44,337 bases of DNA from a virus. Positions within the stretch are counted from its first letter, which is position 1. Every line of letters begins with the position of its first letter. Below, one piece after another: positions 7,820 through 15,633 of this stretch. The notes beneath the pieces are model-generated. The model made no database searches, had not been told where the DNA came from, and saw only the letters and a program-made list of their open reading frames with translations. The stretch spans positions 1-44,337 of IMG/VR virus record IMGVR_UViG_3300026521_000028. One strand, 5' to 3'. Both the position numbers and the translations under genes were made by a program.

Positions 7820-7984
7820 TTACAACTTCTGTTTATAAGTACCATTGCGATACTCTTCCAATATTTCTTTTATCCTGTCATCTAATGCTATATCTACACT
7901 ACCTTTATCAAAGGGCACATCCCATACAAACCCTACAGATAAAGCTGCCAGGAATAAAAATATTCCTGATAGTAGTATAGCCAT
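7820..7984 (-). CDS. Small membrane protein of the lysis region, 54 aa
   Basis: ATG at 7984 overlaps the tailspike stop codon (TAATG), so translation is coupled. Residues about 2-21 are a strong membrane or signal-anchor segment (MAILLSGIFLFLAALSVGFV), followed by a charged periplasm-type tail ending KQKL. There is no cysteine, so it is not an outer-membrane spanin lipoprotein. It could be an inner-membrane spanin-like protein or a pinholin. T7 carries its holin gene (17.5) right after the fibre gene, which supports a lysis role. The stretch from 7684 to 7819 holds only a 13-codon frame interrupted by TAA. Confidence 0.55.
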   Translation of the reverse strand: MAILLSGIFLFLAALSVGFVWDVPFDKGSVDIALDDRIKEILEEYRNGTYKQKL

Positions 7985-9606
7985 TATGCTTGAGTACCTA
8001 CAATAGTACCATCATCATCTGCTGCTGGTATTCCATTAAGTATTCTTAAATCTCCATCAGCATCTACCCATAAACTATAATCACCCATAACTAGGTTTTG
8101 TCTATTAAAACCCGCATAATACTGCTTAAATGCTACAGTAGCTCCATTAATCTTACACATTTCAACTATATTATGACTACTTGGTGGCTCTGCCTCTGTT
8201 CCTTCTAAATAACAACCTGAAACTACAGTATAACTCATAGAACCAAAATTCAAGTCGTTATTGATATAGGACCCTTTTATTGTGCCTCTATATATACCTG
8301 AAAATATAGCTCTATTAGCATCAGTTACTACATTACCACTTGAAGTTATGTTTTCAAAAGAGAAACCATATAAAGCATAACCTATAAGGTTATCATTAAA
8401 ATTACCACCATTTACTGTAATATTTTTTAAATTTGCAAAAGTGTAAGCCCCAGTTGGTGAACCTTCGACTGTTACATTATTAAATACAATACCATCTATA
8501 TTTGATGTATCTCCATTATAACCATCTATCAAGTAAACTCTTGTATCATCTGTAATACTAGTATAACAATTAGTTAATGTTAAGTTATTAAATACTACCC
8601 CTTTAACATACATAATAGCATCATTTGGTACAGTAATAGCTGCTACTTCACAATTACTAATGCTAACATTATCAAATATAACATTGTCACATAAACGGAA
8701 TCTTATTGGGGCTTTATCTGAAAAATAAGGGTATGCTGGTGTGCTATTTTGAATTGTACCATCATATATAACATTAGCAGCTTTAAAGTTTTTAATATAG
8801 TTATTATCAGTAGTTTGCCCGATAAGGTGTATTCCACCCTTAACATTAGTTAACTCTACATTACTTATATAACTATCATCAGGTTCTAAATCAACTAAAA
8901 TGTTAGCACCTATATAATCACCTGAAATATTTGATATTTTTATAAAATGGCTATCTCCAGTTATAGCTACTACTAATCTATAACAGTTATTACCATATAT
9001 TTCATTAATGGTAACTCTATTACTTGCTTTTATATATACAGCATCTCCTCTAATATCTTGTGCATTAATTTCATCTATAATAATTGACTGAACATTTTCT
9101 ATATTAATCGCAGGAGACCATTCACCAGTATCAGTAGCTATATTTCCATATACTGTAAGTTTATTTTTGAAAGATATATTGTTACTGCTTATATTAAGAA
9201 TACCTTCTCCACTTGTATAACCTGATATTTGTTTAAACCTTGAATTATCAAATATATACGAAACATTACCTCTATTAAATGATAAGTTTGTTACAGCATA
9301 AGTTAATGAGTCAAATATAACCCCTTTACCTGCATTTATAGCTGCTGTAATAGCTGCTGTATCATCAGTAACACCATCACCTCTAGCATCAAACCACTTA
9401 ACTTCTACAGGACCAGTGAACTGTCTGTGCCATCCATTAAATATAGTTCCTCCATCGTTAGTAGCAGCCTCCGAGCTTCTATAAATAAACACACCACCTC
9501 TAGCTTCTTCAGCTACTACACAAGTAGCTCCATCTGCTAACATATCAGTAGGTAAGTCAGCTATTGTATCCACACTAAAGTCTATTGTTTTTGTTGTTAA
9601 AACCAT
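7984..9606 (-). CDS. Tailspike with right-handed beta-helix (pectate-lyase-like)
   Basis: 540 aa from the ATG at 9606, chosen because GGAGA lies 7 bases upstream and the ATG overlaps the preceding stop as TAATG. A TTG-initiated form from 9621 is less likely. Residues about 70-90 hold the classic beta-helix entry motif (ARGDGVTDDTAAITAAI), then about 350 residues of Asn/Ile/Val/Thr-rich repeats (for example IVFNNVTVEG, VVFNNLTLTN) that form the coils of a parallel beta-helix. Such spikes bind and often cut surface polysaccharide. The N-terminal 60 residues probably attach it to the adaptor encoded just upstream. It is located before the lysis genes, not after gp16 as in T7. The sugar specificity cannot be read from the sequence. 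Confidence 0.8.
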   Translation of the reverse strand: MVLTTKTIDFSVDTIADLPTDMLADGATCVVAEEARGGVFIYRSSEAATNDGGTIFNGWHRQFTGPVEVKWFDARGDGVTDDTAAITAAINAGKGVIFDSLTYAVTNLSFNRGNVSYIFDNSRFKQISGYTSGEGILNISSNNISFKNKLTVYGNIATDTGEWSPAINIENVQSIIIDEINAQDIRGDAVYIKASNRVTINEIYGNNCYRLVVAITGDSHFIKISNISGDYIGANILVDLEPDDSYISNVELTNVKGGIHLIGQTTDNNYIKNFKAANVIYDGTIQNSTPAYPYFSDKAPIRFRLCDNVIFDNVSISNCEVAAITVPNDAIMYVKGVVFNNLTLTNCYTSITDDTRVYLIDGYNGDTSNIDGIVFNNVTVEGSPTGAYTFANLKNITVNGGNFNDNLIGYALYGFSFENITSSGNVVTDANRAIFSGIYRGTIKGSYINNDLNFGSMSYTVVSGCYLEGTEAEPPSSHNIVEMCKINGATVAFKQYYAGFNRQNLVMGDYSLWVDADGDLRILNGIPAADDDGTIVGTQA

Positions 9607-10427
9607 TAAATTATTCTCCAAGTTCCATTATTTATTACTGTCACATCAGGCTGTATTGTTACAGGACCTATCGACATACCATTTGCTGATGCTGCTATTG
9701 TACTATCTGCACTTATTATAGCATCTCCTATATATATTCCAGCACCTAAAGATAAACTGCTTCCAGCTGTAGCAGCTACAGATACTATTGCAGCTATATT
9801 ATCTTCTACAGCATTAATATCATTCATATTAGATACTGTAGTATTAATATCACTCATATTAGATACTGTAGTATTAATATCACTCATATTACTAGCTACA
9901 ATATTTACATTGTTTATATTATCAGCTGTAGTATTAATATCATTCATATTAGATACTGTAGTATTAATATCACTCATATTAGATACTGTAGTATTAATAT
10001 CACTCATATTACTAGTTACAATATTTACATTGTTTATATTATCAGCTGTAGTATTAATATCATTCATATTAGATACTGTAGTATTAATATCACTCATATT
10101 ATCTGCTGTAGTATTAATATCACTCATATTATCTGCTGTAGTTCTTACATTATCTATTTCAGCTAGTATATCGCTAACATCACTAGGAGCTGTATTTAAT
10201 CCCTCTCCATCTGTAGACACTGTAATCTTAACTACATAACCATCTGACGGAGCATCTGCAAATACTATGCTATTATTTATAACATCCCATTCGTGCGAAG
10301 CGACCTCGTGGTCAGCTTCATCATAAAAATAGTCTACCCTACAATGGCTCTGCGATAGTATAGTCGGAGATACTGTGTAAATCCTGTTTATACCATCAGC
10401 GTTGTAAACTTCCGTTGTTATCGCCAT
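9606..10427 (-). CDS. Tail fibre N-terminal adaptor (gp17-like) with decapeptide repeat stalk
   Basis: 273 aa. Residues 1-75 resemble the T7 gp17 N-terminal domain that attaches fibres to the tail (YNADGINRIYTVSPTILSQS, later DYFYD and VITVS-like strands). Residues 98-207 are eleven decapeptide units of the form xxNMSDINTT. The C-terminal 55 residues are Ala/Ile/Gly-rich. T7 gp17 is 553 aa, so this is a short fibre lacking a receptor-binding head. The separate spike encoded next probably supplies that. ATG at 10427 with AGGAGAAAT upstream, 9 bases from the gp12-like stop. Confidence 0.75.
   Translation of the reverse strand: MAITTEVYNADGINRIYTVSPTILSQSHCRVDYFYDEADHEVASHEWDVINNSIVFADAPSDGYVVKITVSTDGEGLNTAPSDVSDILAEIDNVRTTADNMSDINTTADNMSDINTTVSNMNDINTTADNINNVNIVTSNMSDINTTVSNMSDINTTVSNMNDINTTADNINNVNIVASNMSDINTTVSNMSDINTTVSNMNDINAVEDNIAAIVSVAATAGSSLSLGAGIYIGDAIISADSTIAASANGMSIGPVTIQPDVTVINNGTWRII
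9807..10136 (-). repeat. Decapeptide (30-bp) tandem repeat with 120-bp higher-order unit
   Basis: Eleven 30-bp units encode residues 98-207 of the fibre adaptor. Four-unit blocks of 120 bp repeat almost exactly: 9841-9960 and 9961-10080 differ at a single base (9896 C versus 10016 T). Each unit carries Asn-Met/Ile-Ser/Asn-Asp/Asn-Ile/Val-Asn, suggesting a repetitive fibrous stalk. Near-identity points to recent expansion or homogenisation. Confidence 0.95.
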
Positions 10428-10436
10428 TAATTTCTC

Positions 10437-12986
10437 CTATATTATCTCTTTTCCTTTTTCTCTATATGTACCACTTAGCGTTATTGCACTTATAGTAAAA
10501 GGACTCTCACCGTTATTTATAATACTAAGAGTTGTTTTATTAGTATCACTTAACACATTTATCTGTCTACCGTTAGTTATGCCTTTTGTTATTGTCAAAC
10601 CTCTATCTTCCTTAAATATATCCAAGGAAGCTTTACCGTCTAAAGACACACCTATAGTCCTTAGCTGTACTCTACCTCTGTTAGTCTGTACTTGAGCATT
10701 AGTTTTCTTAGGTCTCCACTTAGTTAGTACAATCTTGCTTTCATAAGGTGTAGTGCCTAAGTCAAGATGCTGAAAATCACTATCAAATACCTTAGTACCT
10801 AGTGGTATCTTATATACACCATCAACAGATACAAAATAGAGGTAATCATTTATAACCATAATATGTAATATATCATTTATTAGTATATTACTAAAATCCC
10901 AACTATACCAAGAACTTTGAACCATTTGGTCTCCAGATATTACCTCACGATATAAATACAATTTCTTACTATTGTTTACCCTAACTATTAAAGTACCGTC
11001 TTCAACATAATTTACAATTTGCTGTACAGTTCCTTTGATATAAGTAGGTACTTGTATAGTTAAGTCTATTGCTTTGTTCTCTGATGTAAGCCTAGCAACC
11101 CTATAACGATAAAGCCTGGCAGTATCACCTGTAGTACCAGAGAATACAATACTATCTCCATCATATATTGTACCTCCATCATTATTATAACTATAATTAG
11201 ATAGCTTATTAACTATAATATTCATAGGTGTAATACCTTGTTCAGTATTGAATAAGTATTGTCCCTCAGAGGTCATTATTAGTAGACCACTTTGAAAGAT
11301 AGCAACTTTAAGTATCTCAAGCACTCTTTCAGAAGCTATTTTAACCTCTATTGTATCACCGTCTAAAACGCTTATAATAGTAGTTGAATAGAAGTTCCAT
11401 AATACATCAACCTCAGAGAATGTTAAAGCATCTCCAGATACAATACAAATTCTACCATTTATATAGAATAATTGTTGTATAGTCTTACCTACAAAGTAAG
11501 GGTCTTTATTGTTATCCTCGTTACCTACTAAAGGAGGCTTAAGTTGGTCTGATGTATTTAATAATCTAGCCTCGAAGTTCCCATCAGATAGTCTTGTAAT
11601 CACAATAGGTAAATTGTTCATCATAGGTAAATATCTATCATAAGTTGAATAAAGATAATAACCATCGTGCGTGTATATAGTGCTAGTAACCTGATACGTA
11701 GCTCTATTTGTAAACTCTTGCCAAGTATCATTCCACCTTATAGCATAATAAGATGTTTGGTCATAACCATCGCTAGAGTTTATCCTAACGACTGCACCAT
11801 CCCACGGGAAGTTTGAAGGTAAGTCCTGTAACTTAGGCACATCATACTTCCATCCAAACGAAGCCATAGAACCCCAAGAATCCCAATAATTAAATGTAAA
11901 ATTTTCAAAGCCATATTTCCATATCTTTATAAGCGAACCATTAGCTTCTGTTCTAAACCCACTCGCATTTCTTGTAGGAGTTACTAACGAACCTATAAAC
12001 TCGTTTAATTGATTCGTAAAACTACTGGCAACATCAGCAGCATCTATCTCAGTCACTACAGTAAACTCTTGTTCACCTATATTCAATAAGTATGATGTAG
12101 GGTCTTCAGAGTTAGCTGTGTTTACAGTTACTGTGTATTTACCTACTATATCATCACCCTCAGAATCCTTTTGATTAGTCCAAGTAAGAGCTCCATCACC
12201 ATTTGATGAGTAATTAAAACCATCAATAGAGTTCCAAGTAAAACCATCTATATCTATAAGGTCTCCTTCTCCTACAATAGACCCTGTCCGTATCTCCACA
12301 TCAAAGTAATCATCTTGAGCATCCGCTTTAGTTGATACTATATTACATACCTCTGAAGTGTACATTATTTTATTAGCTAATGCTCTAGCAGCATACTCAG
12401 ATTTATCGCTATCTGCTTCATACTGAGTACCATCTAGTTCAACAACATACCTATATGTATGGTCTACATCATTAGAACTCCTAGATAGCCAATAGTAAGC
12501 TATATTCTCAGCGTGTACCTCAACATCACCAGCTGTTGATTTATACAAGTAATCCAACTCTGGCATATTCTCAGTTGATTCTTGTGATATGCCTACAATT
12601 TTCTCACTATTTACAAGATAAGTAGTATCTCCTATAGTTATTCCACTTAACGCTGTAGCTTTAGTGTGCATAAGGTACTCAGACACTTCTTGAGGAACTG
12701 ATATAGATTTTTCACCCTCACCTATTGTGTGTGCAGTTATTACACCGTTTTGACTTACTGTTAGTATATGAGATTCTCCTGTAGACCTAGAATAATCATA
12801 TATAAAACTACTATCAGAAGGTATATCTACCAGCCCCTCCTCTACATTAGGTCTCCTTGTAGTACCTAGAACCAACGATGGATTACAATTAATCATTTCT
12901 GTTACTTGGTTATCTTTACGAAGACTCTCAGTCTGATTAGATACACCACCATAAACTCCAGGTAGTGTTTTAACTATTAAAGCCAT
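10437..12986 (-). CDS. Tail tubular protein B, gp12-like (nozzle)
   Basis: 849 aa (T7 gp12 is 794 aa), directly after the gp11-like gene with a TAATG overlap at 12986. The N-terminus (MALIVKTLPGVYGGVSNQTE, then CNPSLVLGTTRRPNVEEGL) is the typical gp12 opening, in which the protein starts its beta-propeller. The rest is beta-rich with many Tyr/Trp/Asp strands. In T7 six copies form the tail nozzle that closes the channel. The protein has no signal peptide or catalytic motif. The fibre adaptor gene follows. Confidence 0.88.
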   Translation of the reverse strand: MALIVKTLPGVYGGVSNQTESLRKDNQVTEMINCNPSLVLGTTRRPNVEEGLVDIPSDSSFIYDYSRSTGESHILTVSQNGVITAHTIGEGEKSISVPQEVSEYLMHTKATALSGITIGDTTYLVNSEKIVGISQESTENMPELDYLYKSTAGDVEVHAENIAYYWLSRSSNDVDHTYRYVVELDGTQYEADSDKSEYAARALANKIMYTSEVCNIVSTKADAQDDYFDVEIRTGSIVGEGDLIDIDGFTWNSIDGFNYSSNGDGALTWTNQKDSEGDDIVGKYTVTVNTANSEDPTSYLLNIGEQEFTVVTEIDAADVASSFTNQLNEFIGSLVTPTRNASGFRTEANGSLIKIWKYGFENFTFNYWDSWGSMASFGWKYDVPKLQDLPSNFPWDGAVVRINSSDGYDQTSYYAIRWNDTWQEFTNRATYQVTSTIYTHDGYYLYSTYDRYLPMMNNLPIVITRLSDGNFEARLLNTSDQLKPPLVGNEDNNKDPYFVGKTIQQLFYINGRICIVSGDALTFSEVDVLWNFYSTTIISVLDGDTIEVKIASERVLEILKVAIFQSGLLIMTSEGQYLFNTEQGITPMNIIVNKLSNYSYNNDGGTIYDGDSIVFSGTTGDTARLYRYRVARLTSENKAIDLTIQVPTYIKGTVQQIVNYVEDGTLIVRVNNSKKLYLYREVISGDQMVQSSWYSWDFSNILINDILHIMVINDYLYFVSVDGVYKIPLGTKVFDSDFQHLDLGTTPYESKIVLTKWRPKKTNAQVQTNRGRVQLRTIGVSLDGKASLDIFKEDRGLTITKGITNGRQINVLSDTNKTTLSIINNGESPFTISAITLSGTYREKGKEII

Positions 12987-13555
12987 TACACTAATCCTGA
13001 AGGATTTTGCGTTCTATTTAACAATCTGCTACCAGACATTAAATTTACTTTTCTATGTTTAATCTGTGCTTTCTGTAAGGCTATCTGAGCTCTCTGAGCA
13101 TTTGTTTCAAGCACCCTAAGCTCTTGCGTATCACCTAGAACATTATTATAAAACGCTGTAGTTGCTTCCCTAACTATAGCATCAGCTACTACATAAGGTA
13201 AATCATCAAATGTAACTTCAAACACTACATCAATTTCTTGAGCACCTTCAAATATGTAAGTTCTCTTAACTGTATCGTATAGTTTATGGTCTTTAACAAT
13301 TATAGTTGGATGGTAAATACCTAAAATACTATTACTTACTGGAATGTATCCCTCTGTGTTTGGTATCATAGGATAGTTCTTTTCTGTATTAAACCAATAA
13401 CCCTCTTGTTGAATACTCTGGCTCATTCTTAATATAGTATCTCTAGCTATACCTACATCGCTAGTAGAGTCTGCTTCTATTGCTTGTGTGTTATCTGTTA
13501 TAGGTATTTCACCTATAGCTCCTAAGAGCTGATTACATCCTTCATATAAATCCAT
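12986..13555 (-). CDS. Tail tubular protein A, gp11-like (gatekeeper)
   Basis: 189 aa (T7 gp11 is 196 aa). The opening MDLYEGCNQLLGAIGEIPIT and the central region with INTE-type Trp-Phe-Asn (EGYWFNTEKNYPMIPN) are characteristic of gp11-type proteins. Twelve copies join portal and nozzle in T7. It ends in a short basic Asn/Gln-rich tail. It lies between capsid and gp12-like genes as expected. Start ATG at 13555 with AAAGGAAAT upstream. A terminator separates it from the capsid gene. Confidence 0.87.
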   Translation of the reverse strand: MDLYEGCNQLLGAIGEIPITDNTQAIEADSTSDVGIARDTILRMSQSIQQEGYWFNTEKNYPMIPNTEGYIPVSNSILGIYHPTIIVKDHKLYDTVKRTYIFEGAQEIDVVFEVTFDDLPYVVADAIVREATTAFYNNVLGDTQELRVLETNAQRAQIALQKAQIKHRKVNLMSGSRLLNRTQNPSGLV

Positions 13556-13609
13556 ATTATTTCCTTTATTTAATATCTATAATTGTATCTAACTTAAGAT
13601 ACTAAATAG

Positions 13610-13634
13610 AAAAAACAGAGAGCCTAAGCTCCCT
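13610..13634 (-). terminator. Rho-independent-type terminator after capsid gene (T-phi-like)
   Basis: On the minus strand GGGAGC-TTAG-GCTCTC forms a 6-bp stem with one G-U pair and is followed by TGTTTTTTC. It lies 14 bases after the capsid stop codon, the position of the T7 RNA polymerase terminator T-phi. It would cut back expression of tail and later genes relative to capsid. Confidence 0.7.
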
Positions 13635-13647
13635 TATAAGTCAATGC

Positions 13648-14592
13648 TTAAGCATCTCCACCTGTAATTGCTACAGCAGCACCTGGGTTAAGTATACCCA
13701 TACCTAACGCATATGTTGAAGTCATAAGTGTACCTAGCTTCTCTGGTATATAGTTAGCTTCTGAACTAACATCCATCAGTTTTACAACACCTACAGCATC
13801 TGAAGTGAATAATAAACCTTGAAGTTTCTTATCAGTACCTCCAACATCAACAGCTGTACCTTTACCAAATTGGTTAGACATTACAACTTTAATACCAGCT
13901 ATCTCAATAACATTACCTTTAGCAATAGAACCGTTATCACCACCATTGAAATCTCTGTTAACTGCTTTAGCAGATTGTACTAAGTTGTAGTAGTTAATCG
14001 GGTCTGTTACAAATATAGGCTCACCTGTTACATCATTAGATTCTAAATGAGCTTTAGCAGCAAATATAGTATCTATGATAGCATCACCTTTCTCTTCAGC
14101 TGTAGCACCATTTTCGATTGTATCATTGTTTATTTCAAAACCATCTGGTTGAGCCGCAACACCAACAGATTGAGTAGCAGCTAATACAGTCTCGAATACT
14201 TGCTTGTCAATCTTAACAGCTAGTGCCTCGCCACTTCTTTTAGCAAGTTCACCTCTAATCTCAAAGTGTGCCATTTTCTCTTCATAGTTATCAACAAATG
14301 TAGATACATATTGTAAATCTTCGATTAAGATTACTCTCTCGTTATCTAACATATCAGTTGTAGATACATCATCACCAGGTGCGTGTGTTTTAACCTCAGA
14401 ATCAGAAATGTTACCAGTTACAACGAACTGTGCAGATTTACCATTAGAGATTGTTCTAACTTTAACTAGGTCAAGACCTATATTTTTCTTATCAAAAGCG
14501 TGTAACACCTCTCCTGAATATACCTTAAGGTTCAGAGCTTTTCTATCAGAACCTCCCTCAATTGATGTGAACGCATTTGCAGTAATTGCCAT
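13648..14592 (-). CDS. Major capsid protein, gp10-like
   Basis: 314 aa (T7 gp10A is 345 aa). Residues 1-60 contain the typical MAITANAFTSIEGGSDRKAL opening and LNLKVYSGEVLHAFDKK. The middle includes VRTISNGKSAQFVVTG and HAPGDDV, found in the HK97-fold capsid proteins of T7-like phages. It is preceded by the scaffold gene and followed by a terminator, the T7 order. I see no slippery site near the end, so no gp10B-type frameshifted minor form is predicted. ATG at 14592 with CAAGGAAAACAA upstream. A candidate phage promoter lies 28 bases before the start codon. Confidence 0.92.
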   Translation of the reverse strand: MAITANAFTSIEGGSDRKALNLKVYSGEVLHAFDKKNIGLDLVKVRTISNGKSAQFVVTGNISDSEVKTHAPGDDVSTTDMLDNERVILIEDLQYVSTFVDNYEEKMAHFEIRGELAKRSGEALAVKIDKQVFETVLAATQSVGVAAQPDGFEINNDTIENGATAEEKGDAIIDTIFAAKAHLESNDVTGEPIFVTDPINYYNLVQSAKAVNRDFNGGDNGSIAKGNVIEIAGIKVVMSNQFGKGTAVDVGGTDKKLQGLLFTSDAVGVVKLMDVSSEANYIPEKLGTLMTSTYALGMGILNPGAAVAITGGDA

Positions 14593-14620
14593 TTGTTTTC
14601 CTTGTGTTTATTTAATTAAA

Positions 14621-14640
14621 TACTCTTCTATTGTATTAAG
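14621..14640 (-). promoter_or_regulatory. Candidate phage RNA polymerase promoter upstream of capsid
   Basis: Minus-strand CTTAATACAATAGAAGAGTA. The core AATACAATAGAAG resembles the candidate at 19476-19490 (AATACTATAGGAC) and the -10 to +5 part of SP6/T7-type promoters. A hairpin GGGAAG/CTTCCC (14640-14665) lies just upstream of it. Position before the most strongly needed late gene fits. No biochemical support. Confidence 0.35.
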
Positions 14641-14674
14641 GGAAGCAAGAAGAGACAATCTTCCCTCTACATAT

Positions 14675-15493
14675 CTAAAATGAGCTATTAGCTATCTTAG
14701 CCGCTACCATATTAGTATATGAAGCGTCTTTTCCATATAAACTATTGTTCATAGCCTTATACATATCAGCTTTAGTTTCAAAACTGTTTGTATTACCTGA
14801 AGTTCCTTGAGTACTGCCACTAAGTGTTCTCTTAGGTATTGGACTACCTTTAGCAGCCTTAAACTGTGTAGCTAATGCTTCTACACCAAACATAATCTGT
14901 GACTCATCTCCTGAGTTAACCTGACTATTAAACACATTAATCTGTTCAGGTGTCCAGTTATCTTTAGCCCACGAAATCATATCACTATATGCATCAGCAC
15001 CACCTACAGTTTTATACACTTTATTAGCTTGAGCCTCTTGTATAGCTGCTTGACCTTGAATATAAGTATCTACAACTTCCTTAGTGATACCTAACTTCTC
15101 TAACTCAGCATATGAACCTTCAGATAAGCTCCCATCAGTATTGAACTCTTGAGTATATTTACCCATTTGCTCAGGAGTCAGTAAACCTTTACCATCTGAC
15201 TTTGTAACTTCATTATTAGTATCAGAGTCTTTAGGAGGTTCTTTTACATCTTGAGTAACCTCAAGATTTTTTGTATCTTTAGCAACCTCTGGGGTCTCCT
15301 GTGCTGCTTTAAGCTTTTCATACTCAGCCTTATAGTCAATTTCAGGTTCTTTAACTTCCTCTTGGTACTCAGGTGCTTTATCAGGGTCTGCTTGACCTTC
15401 TGCTTTAGCTCGAGCCTCATCAACTTTATCAATCATTGATTGTTCATACTCCGTTGGAGTTACAACCTCTTGGTTTTCTATAGCCTCACTCAT
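14675..15493 (-). CDS. Capsid assembly scaffold, gp9-like
   Basis: 272 aa, T7 gp9 being 307 aa. It is highly charged and Glu/Lys/Pro-rich over residues 1-110, then helical, with a C-terminal segment ending in IANSSF. It has no hydrophobic or catalytic segment, as expected for a scaffold that guides procapsid assembly and then leaves. It sits between portal and capsid genes. ATG at 15493 follows a short basic ORF by 5 bases. Part of the Glu/Lys-rich segment varies between relatives of this family, so the identification relies mostly on order and composition. Confidence 0.82.
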   Translation of the reverse strand: MSEAIENQEVVTPTEYEQSMIDKVDEARAKAEGQADPDKAPEYQEEVKEPEIDYKAEYEKLKAAQETPEVAKDTKNLEVTQDVKEPPKDSDTNNEVTKSDGKGLLTPEQMGKYTQEFNTDGSLSEGSYAELEKLGITKEVVDTYIQGQAAIQEAQANKVYKTVGGADAYSDMISWAKDNWTPEQINVFNSQVNSGDESQIMFGVEALATQFKAAKGSPIPKRTLSGSTQGTSGNTNSFETKADMYKAMNNSLYGKDASYTNMVAAKIANSSF

Positions 15494-15498
15494 AATAA

Positions 15499-15630
15499 TT
15501 ACTTACCTTTAGTTGATTTTTTAGTTAAGTCTCTAAAACCTGGGTTTGCTCTTTTACCAGCTTTAAAGTCAGCTACTTCTTTCTTTTTATCTCTTGCTTT
15601 GTAACTTGCATCTACTATCATTTTTGCCAT
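15499..15630 (-). CDS. Small basic protein between portal and scaffold, 43 aa
   Basis: ATG at 15630, AAGGA 7 bases upstream, stop TAA at 15499-15501, 3 bases after the portal stop and 5 before the scaffold start. Strongly basic (12 Lys, 3 Arg) with the pattern FKAGKRANPGFRDLTKKSTK. It exactly fills the gap between two conserved genes and has good coding context. The charge suggests nucleic-acid or capsid binding; the function is unknown. Confidence 0.6.
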   Translation of the reverse strand: MAKMIVDASYKARDKKKEVADFKAGKRANPGFRDLTKKSTKGK

Positions 15631-15633
15631 AAA

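Noticed and set aside
9807-10136. CRISPR-like array
   Set aside because: Units are contiguous coding repeats without spacers.
9910-10239. 109-aa plus-strand frame made of Leu/Ile/Val repeats, looking like a membrane protein
   Set aside because: It is the antisense reading of the 30-bp fibre repeats; no other gene is on the plus strand.
13648-14592. gp10A/10B-type frameshift at the capsid end
   Set aside because: No slippery heptamer near the stop, and the terminator begins 14 bases after it.
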